Below, piece after piece: positions 26,668 through 33,622 of a DNA stretch of 64,000 nucleotides. The notes below the pieces were generated by a model, which saw nothing but the letters and a program-made list of their open reading frames with translations, searched no databases and had not been told where the DNA came from. This DNA is from UBA6623 sp965238125. Lineage in GTDB: Bacteria; Acidobacteriota; Terriglobia; Bryobacterales; UBA6623. The position numbers and the translations under genes are program-made. Each line of letters begins with the position of its first letter. Position 1 is the first letter of the stretch. The DNA is taken from positions 2,852,001 through 2,916,000 of the forward strand of contig OZ250179.1 in the NCBI GenBank assembly GCA_965238125.1, written 5' to 3'.

Positions 26668-28001
26668 GCGCCCAGGTGCTCCTCGAAGGCATGCGCCAAC
26701 TCGGAGGCATGGCGCTCGACGTCGGCCGGGTCCTCGGCTTCGACCATCACGCGCACCAGCGGCTCAGTGCCGGAATAGCGCACCACGATACGGCCGCGGT
26801 CGCCGAGCTCCTGCTCGCCGCGGGCGATCTTTTCCGCGATCGCCGGGACGTCTTCCAGCGCGGGTTTGCTGCTGACTCGAATATTCTTGAGCGTCTGCGG
26901 GAATACTTGCAGACGCGAGGCGAGTAGGCTGAGCGGCTCGCCGGAAGCGGCGACGATTTCGATCATGCGGCAGGCGGTGAGCAGGCCGTCTCCGGTGGTC
27001 GCGGCGTCGGCGAAGATGATGTGTCCCGACTGCTCCCCCCCCAGCACCGCGCCGCGGCGCTGCATTTCTTCAAGGACGTACTTGTCGCCCACCGGCGTTC
27101 TCACCATCGAGATGCCGCGATCAGCGAGGCTTTTCGCCAATCCCATATTCGCCATCAGCGTGGTGACCACCGTGGCGTGAGCGAGGCGGCCGCGTTCGGC
27201 GAGGTATTCGGCGGCGAGCAGCAAGACCGCGTCGCCGCCGACCAAATCCCCGTTTTCAGCCACGAAGAGCGCCCGGTCCGCGTCACCGTCGAAAGCAATT
27301 CCGAGATCGGCCTTGCCCGCCACCACGCGCCGTCGCAGCTCTTCCATGTGAAGCGAGCCGCTGTTGAGATTAATGTTGCGGCCGTCGGGAGAGCAGGCCA
27401 GGAATTCGGCATCGATGCCGAGCCCTTTGAAAAGCCTGGGCGCGGCCTCGAAAGCCGCGCCGTTGGCGCAGTCGACAACGACACGAGGAGCCGAGTCGGT
27501 TTGCCACAAGGCGGCTAGGTGGTCGAGGTAGCGATCGAGGGCGGTTTCATCGCGGACGAGATCGGCCGGCCGCGGTTCGATGCCGGCCGCCGACTGCTCT
27601 TCGATAGCCGTCTCGATGTGTTCCTCGACGCTGTCGGGCAACTTGTAGCCCGACTCGCCGAAAATCTTGATGCCGTTGTCGTCGAAGGGGTTGTGTGACG
27701 CCGAGACCATCACGCCCGCGGCGTAGGGGCCTTGCTGCGTCAAATAGGCGACGGCGGGAGTTGTGACGACTCCCGAGAACTCGACCTCCGCGCCGGCTTG
27801 TTGCAGCCCTCCGGCAAGCAGCGCGACGATTCGGGGGCCCGATTCACGGGTATCCATCCCGATCAGCACGCGCGGAGCTTGGGCCGACTTTTCGAGTGAC
27901 CTGGCGAGCGCCGTGCCGACCGCGTAGACCGTTGAGTCGTCGAGCGGAGGCCGGCCCGCGACGCCGCGAATTCCGTCGGTCCCAAAATATTTTTTCGCCA
28001 T
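26664..28001 (-). CDS. glmM: Phosphoglucosamine mutase
   Basis: The 445-residue protein starts AKKYFGTDGIRGVAG, the GlmM hallmark. The active-site phosphoserine is Ser102 in VMVSASHNPFDDNGIK; the metal-binding loop is AFDGDADRAL; the sugar-binding loop is GGEQSGHI; the phosphate-binding loop is RYSGTEPLVRVMVE. It converts glucosamine-6-phosphate to glucosamine-1-phosphate for UDP-GlcNAc, hence for peptidoglycan and LPS. ATG 28001 is chosen over a TTG two codons upstream. The ybbR-like gene lies just upstream, as in many bacteria. Confidence 0.96.
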   Translation of the reverse strand: MAKKYFGTDGIRGVAGRPPLDDSTVYAVGTALARSLEKSAQAPRVLIGMDTRESGPRIVALLAGGLQQAGAEVEFSGVVTTPAVAYLTQQGPYAAGVMVSASHNPFDDNGIKIFGESGYKLPDSVEEHIETAIEEQSAAGIEPRPADLVRDETALDRYLDHLAALWQTDSAPRVVVDCANGAAFEAAPRLFKGLGIDAEFLACSPDGRNINLNSGSLHMEELRRRVVAGKADLGIAFDGDADRALFVAENGDLVGGDAVLLLAAEYLAERGRLAHATVVTTLMANMGLAKSLADRGISMVRTPVGDKYVLEEMQRRGAVLGGEQSGHIIFADAATTGDGLLTACRMIEIVAASGEPLSLLASRLQVFPQTLKNIRVSSKPALEDVPAIAEKIARGEQELGDRGRIVVRYSGTEPLVRVMVEAEDPADVERHASELAHAFEEHLGA

Positions 28002-28033
28002 AGTCAATCGTGTCGCCCGACCGCTCCGGCTCT

Positions 28034-28687
28034 CTATTGCACCGTCACCGTGACCTCAATGTTCGGCTGTTGCTCAAAGCGCAAATAGGGGTCGGGCAAG
28101 TAGGCAACGCTTGAGAAAGTGCGCCGGCCCACCACGCTCGCGAGATCGATCGGATCAGTCATTACGTTGTGAACCAGCGCCATGCGGCTTTCCGGACCCG
28201 CGACCCACAATCGCGGAGGGGCGACCTCGACCCCGACCACCGTTCGGCCCTCCGGCGTCCCTACCAAATCGGGATAGATCGAAACCTGCTCGCGCACGGA
28301 ACGCTCGAGCGAGAGCCGCACCTGTGAGGGAATCGCCCTGACCAAGCGAACCCCGGCGGGCAGACTGAGGCGCGGATCACCGATGTCGAACGTATAGTCG
28401 CCGGGGGCCTCGATCTCGCCCAAATCCACTTCCACGGCCGGCGGCGATTGCGATAGTTCGTCCAAGCGCCCGCGCGGTCCCGCAAGAAGCAAAGTGACCG
28501 TATCGGCCTGATCGAGATTCAACTCCAGCTCTTCGGGAACGCGCGTGTAATGGAGCGCGGCGGGAAAGGAGGTTTGCACCGTCTGTTCGAAAACGAACGA
28601 CCACCAGACAACAACCCCAAAGCCTACCGACAGGACTTTCAATCCCATGTGGCGAGGTCGACTGTCGTACGAGGTGGGCATCGGCAT
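28034..28687 (-). CDS. YbbR-like (CdaR-type) membrane-anchored protein
   Basis: The 217-residue protein has one N-terminal membrane helix (LKVLSVGFGVVVWWSFVF) and two YbbR-type repeats (about 45-120 and 125-215: ELELNLDQADTVTLLLAGPRGRLDEL; YPDLVGTPEGRTVVGVEVAPPRLWVAGPESRM). CdaR, the best studied member, controls the diadenylate cyclase CdaA and is encoded between cdaA and glmM. Here glmM follows as expected, but no cdaA precedes; the upstream gene encodes a PspC protein. Start choice is uncertain among ATGs at 28687, 28681 and 28648; none has a strong ribosome binding site. Confidence 0.85.
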   Translation of the reverse strand: MPMPTSYDSRPRHMGLKVLSVGFGVVVWWSFVFEQTVQTSFPAALHYTRVPEELELNLDQADTVTLLLAGPRGRLDELSQSPPAVEVDLGEIEAPGDYTFDIGDPRLSLPAGVRLVRAIPSQVRLSLERSVREQVSIYPDLVGTPEGRTVVGVEVAPPRLWVAGPESRMALVHNVMTDPIDLASVVGRRTFSSVAYLPDPYLRFEQQPNIEVTVTVQ

Positions 28688-28822
28688 GGAATCAAAATCC
28701 CGCTGCGGCAAGCATCGCCCGAGCGCGCCAGGAACGGTATTGGGCCTCTATGACTTAGGTTCCCACAACCGCTGAGCGAGCGGGCGGCGGACTCAATGGG
28801 CGTCGGCGAAACGGCGACCCGT

Positions 28823-29026
28823 TTAGTAGCGGGCTTTGGGCATGATGATCCACAGGATCAGGTAGACCAGAGTCCCGGGGAAACCGACGGAAACAATCGA
28901 GCCGACGACGTAGAGAATGCGCACCAAGGTCGGGTCCCAACCGACCCATTCGGCGATGCCTCCACACACACCGGCGATCCATTTGTTTTGTCGAGAACGG
29001 TGCAAGGGGTTTCTCGTAGGCGCCAT
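28823..29026 (-). CDS. PspC-domain membrane protein
   Basis: The 67-residue protein matches a stand-alone PspC domain: LHRSRQNKWIAGVCGGIAEWVGWDPTLVRILYVV, then a hydrophobic stretch (FPGTLVYLILWIIMPKA). PspC acts in the phage-shock (membrane stress) response in enterics; short stand-alone members of unknown role are common. The ATG at 29026 is preceded by GGGAGCGAGG; an upstream in-frame start at 29050 is less likely. No pspA or pspB lies nearby. Confidence 0.88.
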   Translation of the reverse strand: MAPTRNPLHRSRQNKWIAGVCGGIAEWVGWDPTLVRILYVVGSIVSVGFPGTLVYLILWIIMPKARY

Positions 29027-29096
29027 ACGGCCTCGCTCCCGGATACGCAATCCCGCCGCGAAAGTTCACCACGGCCGACGCGTTGCCGGCGGCCCG

Positions 29097-30623
29097 CTAC
29101 GCCGACGTGCTCTTTCCGACGGCCTCGACCAGAACGTCGATCAATCCGTCCGCGGTGTATTCTCGCGCCTCGACGTCGACGACGCGCATGCCCTGCTCGC
29201 GGATCGTCGCCGACGTAATCGGGCCGATCGAGGCAATGCGCACCCCTTCCAGGCGATCGACGGGAACCAGTTTCGCGAAATTCTTGGCCGTGGAAGAACT
29301 GGTAAAGGTGACCCAGTCCGGCTTTCTCGACGCGCCGAAGACTTTTGTCGCGACGGCTTCGGAAGCTTTGGGAAGCACGGTCTGATAAGCCGGCGCGACG
29401 TGGACCCACGCTCCACGCTTTTCCAGTTCGAGCGGAAGGATGTCTCGGGCCAGAGCCGCTCTCGGCAGCAAGATCCGTTTTCCGTCGAGATCATAGGGCT
29501 CAAACGCCGCGAGAACACCTTCCGCGACGAACTGCTCCGGCAGTAAGTCGACTTTCAAATGCAGATCCCGCACGGCCGCTGCCGTCGCCGGACCGATGGA
29601 GCAAATCTTGGCCCGTAGGTCACGCAGATCGCTCTTACTTTGGTCCAGTCGCTCGACGAAATACCGCACACCGTTGGCGCTGGTGAAGATCAACCAGTCG
29701 TAGGTCGCCAAGTCGGAGATCGCTTCATCCAAAGGGCCGCCGGGGGGAACCGGCCGAGTCTCGATCGTCGGCAGCTCGACCACGTGCGCCCCGAGCGCCC
29801 GCAGAGCAACGGTGAAAGGGCCCGCCTGACCGCGTGCTCGCGTCACGACGACGCTTGTGCCGAAAAGCGGCAGCTTCTCAAACCAATTGAGCTTGGGGCG
29901 CAGAGAGACGACTTCGCCGACGACGATTAAGGCCGGGGGCTTTAGCTGCGCCTGCTGGATCTCGGCGGCGAGGGTTTCGATGGTCCCCTCGACGACGATT
30001 TGGTCCCCTCGTGTCCCCCAGCGGATGGCGGCGGCGGGGGTTTGAGGAGAGCGGCCGTTTTCGATCAAGCGGCGGGCAACTTGCGCGAAAGTCCTCAGTC
30101 CCATGAAGATGACGAGGGTCTCGACGCGGCCAAGCTTCGACCAATCGACGGCGTCAACGGCGTGGCCGGTCACGAAAGTGACGGCTGACGTCCAAACGCG
30201 ATGCGTCAACGGAATGCCCCCGTAAGCACCGATGCCGACGGGGGACGTAACGCCGGGAATCACTTCGAACCGCACGCCGGCCTCGGCCAGCGCCTCCGCC
30301 TCCTCTCCCCCGCGGCCGAAAACGTAGGGGTCTCCGCCCTTCAGACGGACGACGCGCTTGCCGGCCCGCGCGGAATCGATCAACATGCCGTGAATTGCTT
30401 CCTGCGAGTAGGCGTGCTGGGCGCGCTTACGGCCGACATACTTTGTCTCGGCGGGTTGGGGGACGTGCGCCAGCAGCGCCGGCGTCGCCAGGTTGTCGTA
30501 GAAGATGATGTCGGCCGACTCGATCGCGCGCAGCCCCCGCAGCGTGACCAAGTCGGGATCGCCCGGGCCCGCGCCGACCAGAGAAACCATACCCTGGCGC
30601 TTGGTCTGGGAGGCTTCGTTCAT
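29097..30623 (-). CDS. Fused uroporphyrinogen-III C-methyltransferase / uroporphyrinogen-III synthase
   Basis: The 508-residue protein joins two enzymes. Residues about 12-250 are a SUMT/CobA methyltransferase: VSLVGAGPGDPDLVTLRG, VVRLKGGDPYVFGRGGEEAEAL, VIPGVTSPVG. Residues about 255-500 are a HemD-type synthase: VVVTRARGQAGPFTVALRALG, DWLIFTSANGVRYF, SIGPATAAAVRDL, WVTFTSSSTAKNF. It makes uroporphyrinogen III and methylates it to precorrin-2, the branch point to sirohaem and cobalamin. The ferredoxin gene lies 9 bases upstream on the same strand, suggesting an operon. No other tetrapyrrole gene is in the window. Confidence 0.95.
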   Translation of the reverse strand: MNEASQTKRQGMVSLVGAGPGDPDLVTLRGLRAIESADIIFYDNLATPALLAHVPQPAETKYVGRKRAQHAYSQEAIHGMLIDSARAGKRVVRLKGGDPYVFGRGGEEAEALAEAGVRFEVIPGVTSPVGIGAYGGIPLTHRVWTSAVTFVTGHAVDAVDWSKLGRVETLVIFMGLRTFAQVARRLIENGRSPQTPAAAIRWGTRGDQIVVEGTIETLAAEIQQAQLKPPALIVVGEVVSLRPKLNWFEKLPLFGTSVVVTRARGQAGPFTVALRALGAHVVELPTIETRPVPPGGPLDEAISDLATYDWLIFTSANGVRYFVERLDQSKSDLRDLRAKICSIGPATAAAVRDLHLKVDLLPEQFVAEGVLAAFEPYDLDGKRILLPRAALARDILPLELEKRGAWVHVAPAYQTVLPKASEAVATKVFGASRKPDWVTFTSSSTAKNFAKLVPVDRLEGVRIASIGPITSATIREQGMRVVDVEAREYTADGLIDVLVEAVGKSTSA

Positions 30624-30632
30624 CGTTGCGTT

Positions 30633-31043
30633 TCAGGCGTCGACACTGAGCGGATTGCGGGCAAAAATGAACTCCTCGACCGGGTTCCCTCCGACCAGGT
30701 GTTCTTGAAGAATTCGCTCGGCGACCTCGGGCGTCACCGAGTGGTACCAAACGCCGTCGGGGTAGACAACCGCAATGGGCCCCTGTTCACAGATCCGCAA
30801 GCAGTTGACCTTGCTGCGATAGACGCAGCCGTCGCCCGAAGCGACTCCGAGCTCATTGAGGCGTCTCTTGATGTAATCCCACGAATCGATCGTCATCTCG
30901 CGCGGGGCGCATTTCGGCTTGGTCTGATCGGCGCAAATCAAAATGTGACGAACGTAACGGCCCGTTGGGAGGGAGGGCTTCTCAAGCGCTGCTTCCGGAG
31001 ACGCAACGCCTTCCGAACCCTTGCCGTCCGTGGACTCGCTCAT
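30633..31043 (-). CDS. Thioredoxin-like [2Fe-2S] ferredoxin (Shethna type)
   Basis: The 136-residue protein has the four-cysteine pattern of thioredoxin-fold [2Fe-2S] ferredoxins: Cys37 and Cys45 in LICADQTKPKCAPR, then Cys81 and Cys85 in NCLRICEQGPIAVVYPDGVWY. Such ferredoxins occur next to cobalamin, sirohaem and other tetrapyrrole genes. Here it sits directly upstream of the CobA-HemD fusion with a gap of 9 bases, so it may supply electrons or deliver metal in that pathway. The first 28 residues are low complexity and probably disordered. Confidence 0.9.
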   Translation of the reverse strand: MSESTDGKGSEGVASPEAALEKPSLPTGRYVRHILICADQTKPKCAPREMTIDSWDYIKRRLNELGVASGDGCVYRSKVNCLRICEQGPIAVVYPDGVWYHSVTPEVAERILQEHLVGGNPVEEFIFARNPLSVDA

Positions 31044-31153
31044 ATCGGACCGTATTATAGCGGCTTGCCTTCCAATTTCCCTTGTCGTCCAGGGGCCCCG
31101 CGCTCTCAGGCCCCATGGTACAGGCCTGGACGCGCGTTTTCGGGCGGGCCCTC

Positions 31154-31474
31154 TTAGCCGCTAATGCAGAAGAACGGTTGCACGACGATACTCAAGCCCG
31201 CGGCGGCCAACAAAGCGATGAGGACGATGGCCAGCGCCTCTCCCCACGAAACGCCGAAAACCGAGTGCACGATGAATAGGTCGATCAGATACGCGGCCCA
31301 AGAAAAAGCTCGCAACGGCTCGCTCAAGACGAACAATTGGCCGATCGCCGTCGCCGCCGCTGCGCCGACAGCACCCGGAATCGTTGCCCGCTCGGCCCCC
31401 ACGGCCTTGGCTCCCAGCCACAGGGCCACGCCGTGCAGAACGGTGTACCAGATGACGATCCAGACGGTCGACAT
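31154..31474 (-). CDS. Small membrane protein of unknown function
   Basis: The 106-residue product is almost entirely hydrophobic with about four membrane segments (TVWIVIWYTVLHGVALWL; IPGAVGAAAATAIGQLFVL; FSWAAYLIDLFIVHSVF; ALAIVLIALLAAAGLSIVV). It contains His and Asp residues within the helices (VLHG, LIDLFIVH). I do not recognise the family. It stands 18 bases from the end of the downstream-read VapC gene on the same strand and could be co-transcribed with that pair. Confidence 0.7.
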   Translation of the reverse strand: MSTVWIVIWYTVLHGVALWLGAKAVGAERATIPGAVGAAAATAIGQLFVLSEPLRAFSWAAYLIDLFIVHSVFGVSWGEALAIVLIALLAAAGLSIVVQPFFCISG

Positions 31475-31492
31475 GACGGAGCCTCGGCCCGG

Positions 31493-31933
31493 CTACAGCA
31501 TATCTGAGAGCGGGTTGCGAGTTCGCACCGCAGGGAAACGTGAAAAGTCGCGGTCAACGCTCCACAACTCGGTGACGCCGTGGGCCGAGCAAATCGCCGC
31601 GACTCGGGCGTCATGCACCAATGGTCCCGCGACGCGCCCTTCGGTCAGTACACGCTTGAGACGTTCCCAGTAGCCGGCCTCTTCGCCGATCATTCGTACA
31701 GTCGGGCTCTCCATCCAATGGTCTATTTGTTGCAGAGCGCGCTCAAGAGGGGTCGGCGGCCGATAAATTCTGGGATGCGTCACCACGGCCAAAAACTCGT
31801 GGACGCAGGGCCAGGGTATGGCCCACGGCGTCGGCCCCTCGGCCAGGCCTCGCACGCACGCCAAAGCGGCCTGATGCCAGGGCGAGTCTTTCCGCTGGAA
31901 ATAGACCAGGATCTGCGTATCGACGGCGATCAT
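31493..31933 (-). CDS. PIN-domain (VapC-type) toxin, second copy
   Basis: The 146-residue protein opens with MIAVDTQILVYFQRKDSPWH (catalytic Asp5). It has a conserved Glu in PCVHEFLAVVTHPRI and acidic residues in VHDARVAAICSAHGV and SVDRDF. The HPRIYRPPTPLERA segment places it in a PIN subfamily different from the toxin at 23500. ATG 31933 overlaps the stop of the antitoxin gene by 4 bases. An in-frame start at 31975 lies within the antitoxin gene and is not preferred. Confidence 0.9.
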   Translation of the reverse strand: MIAVDTQILVYFQRKDSPWHQAALACVRGLAEGPTPWAIPWPCVHEFLAVVTHPRIYRPPTPLERALQQIDHWMESPTVRMIGEEAGYWERLKRVLTEGRVAGPLVHDARVAAICSAHGVTELWSVDRDFSRFPAVRTRNPLSDML

Positions 31934-32166
31934 CCGCCGTGTCCCTCGTAAATCAGCGAGCGTATCTCGCTCCAATCCGCGTCGAGCGCAGAGCCTTCGC
32001 CGTCCGTCGTAGCGGTCTTGAGACGGAAGCGCCCGGGGTGTTTCGGGGCATGCAGAAGTCCTTGTAGGCCCAACTGGATGACTTGCCTCAGCGGAATTCC
32101 GTGACGGGCCGCGTATTCCTTGGCCTCGCGCAGTAGCGGATCAGGAAGTTCGACTGTGGTTTTCAC
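31930..32166 (-). CDS. VapB-like ribbon-helix-helix antitoxin
   Basis: The 78-residue protein begins MKTTVELPDPLLREAKEYAARHGIPLRQVIQLGL, a typical ribbon-helix-helix DNA-binding start. It ends in an acidic, Trp-containing tail (DADWSEIRSLIYEGHGG) suited to toxin binding. It precedes its VapC toxin with an ATGA overlap. The pair is compact and self-contained, as expected of a transferable toxin-antitoxin module. Confidence 0.9.
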   Translation of the reverse strand: MKTTVELPDPLLREAKEYAARHGIPLRQVIQLGLQGLLHAPKHPGRFRLKTATTDGEGSALDADWSEIRSLIYEGHGG

Positions 32167-32305
32167 AAGCTCATATTACCATATTCCCGTCTCCTCAAGC
32201 CCGTAAATATGGGAGGCTGCCCTTGCCGATCGCCTTCGTGAATGGACCTTCCATGGCCACACGACGAGAAATGCGGGCTGGATCCGCCGGCGAACTCCGC
32301 TGTGA

Positions 32306-32917
32306 TCACCGCGCCTGGAGCGCCCTGACAATTTGATCGGTTACACGAACGACGGGGCCGTCGAACACGGCCGCGGGCGGGAGTTGCTCGCCCCATCGTG
32401 CGCCTTCGGGATAGACGGCGGCCAGATCCCAAAGAATGCCGTCCGCAAAACAACAATCCGGCTCCGGTTGTGGCTCGCGGGCGTCTCTGGCCAGCCGATC
32501 CGCGATGAGACGCTCCTCATCCCAAAACTGCAGCACGCGCTTGTCCGACAACCGGCCGAGCGTGGAACTCGATGGTCGTCCGAACCAGTCCATCGGCAGG
32601 ATTGGTTCCCAAACGACGAACATTGTCAGGTTTGCATCCGGATGCTGTTGCAGCATCTCTTCGGCTGCGGAGGCCCCCCGCAGACAACCCGGTCAAGTCG
32701 GCGACAGCAGCAGAATGATACGCGTTTGATCCGAGGACTTGTTGAATTGCTCCTTGAAGGCTGCCAGGGATTCGCCGGTCAAATCCGTAAGCGGCGGTTG
32801 CCCGGCCGGCGTCGCGTGACCACAGGAAGAAGCGCCTATGGCGAGAATCGATATCACCGCAAGGACAAGTCCCGGCGGCACACAAGGGATGCAGCGTGCT
32901 TCTCGTCGGTTCGTCAT
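32306..32917 (-). CDS. Thioredoxin-like lipoprotein, apparent selenoprotein with in-frame UGA
   Basis: Two minus-strand frames, 32693-32938 and 32306-32656, are in the same phase and separated only by TGA at 32693-32695. Read through, they give one 203-residue protein: a signal segment ending in a possible lipobox (AIGASSC), TRIILLLSPT-Sec75-PGCLRGASAAEEML, then FVVWEPILPMDWFGRP and LSDKRVLQFWDEERLI. The UGA lies exactly where thioredoxin-fold relatives have the first Cys of CxxC, giving UPGC. Nine bases after the UGA is a 6-bp hairpin (CTGCGG/CCGCAG) with loop GGGGCCT, the place and shape of a bacterial SECIS. I chose ATG 32917, 11 bases after the merT-like stop. The alternative is a nonsense mutation. 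Confidence 0.8.
32665..32683 (-). promoter_or_regulatory. Candidate bacterial SECIS hairpin
   Basis: On the minus strand CTGCGG (32683-32678) pairs perfectly with CCGCAG (32670-32665) around GGGGCCT. A further G-U pair could shorten the loop. It begins 9 bases after the UGA at 32693-32695. In E. coli fdhF the minimal SECIS starts 11 bases after UGA and has G residues in its apical loop, so distance and loop are compatible. Confidence 0.6.
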
Positions 32918-32927
32918 GGGTTTGCGC

Positions 32928-33251
32928 CTAATAGCCATGGTCGGCGAGAAACCCGGCCACGAGTTGGGGAAACAGCGTGATTCCGAGTACGACGGCCGCG
33001 GCCACCGAAAACATCACGAGACCGATCCGGCTGTACTTTTGACACGTCCTCCCTGATCGATAGAGTTGGACCAGTCCGATCGCGAGAAAGACGACGGAGA
33101 GGCCGAGCATCCATGGGGCAAGCGGCGCGATGACGACGCCGAGTCCGGCGAACCCGATGGCGGCCATGAGGGCCGGAGGCAGACAGCAGGCCAGGCTCCC
33201 GAGAGCGGCGAGCCCGGCCGCCGTCGACATGACCTTGTCGGAATGCTTCAC
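32928..33251 (-). CDS. MerT-like small membrane transport protein
   Basis: The 107-residue protein has three membrane segments. The first holds a vicinal cysteine pair (GLAALGSLACCLPPALMAAIG), as in mercuric transport protein MerT; a single Cys follows in the loop after helix 2 (SGRTCQKYSR). MerT passes Hg(II) from periplasm to cytoplasm; related proteins carry other thiophilic metals or are uncharacterised. No merA or merP is nearby. The GTG at 33251 has GGAAGAGAG upstream; ATG 33230 is an alternative. Its stop is 11 bases before the selenoprotein start, so the two are surely one operon. Confidence 0.75.
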   Translation of the reverse strand: MKHSDKVMSTAAGLAALGSLACCLPPALMAAIGFAGLGVVIAPLAPWMLGLSVVFLAIGLVQLYRSGRTCQKYSRIGLVMFSVAAAVVLGITLFPQLVAGFLADHGY

Positions 33252-33622
33252 GGCCGACTCTCTTCCATTCCCTCGGCGCCCTGGTCCGCGTCGAGAATCA
33301 CCTCGCAAATCCACTCGCGCCGGGGAATGCCTTGTCGCTTTCCATCCTACGCCAATCCGAAAACCTCGCGGCATCCCGGCCCTCCCACTGTGTCCCAAAG
33401 AATACATCCTCGACACAAGTCCAGAGTCAAGAACTTTCTTGACTCGCACTCGCTGACTTGTCCGATACCTAACCTAATCGAGAAAAGTCGCCCAACTCTC
33501 GATCGGCTCGCGCTCGGTGACGAGCCAATCGGTTTTCTTACAAGAAGATTCTATATACTCTTGCGGAAGCGGGTGCCGGAGCTGGTGCGTTACAATCGCC
33601 CTTCGGCCGCGATGGTGTTTGC
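33252..33622. other. Divergent intergenic region
   Basis: This 371-base gap lies between the merT-like gene (leftward) and the enolase-family gene (rightward). Apart from the palindrome at 33424-33445 and an imperfect hairpin near 33500-33530 (GATCGGCTCG with CGAGCCAATC), I see no gene or repeat. Confidence 0.5.
33424..33445 (-). promoter_or_regulatory. Perfect palindrome overlapping a -35 box upstream of the MerT-like/selenoprotein operon
   Basis: Two 10-base arms, GAGTCAAGAA and TTCTTGACTC, are separated by CT. On the minus strand one arm contains TTGACT, and TATTCT lies 20 bases further on, an unusually long spacing as seen at MerR-type promoters. In those, however, the dyad lies between the boxes rather than over the -35. 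The site is about 170 bases before the GTG. No regulator gene is adjacent. Confidence 0.5.

Noticed and set aside
32693..32938. Short stand-alone lipoprotein ending at TGA
   Set aside because: The downstream frame is in phase and continues the same thioredoxin-like domain, so a single gene with a recoded UGA explains the data better.
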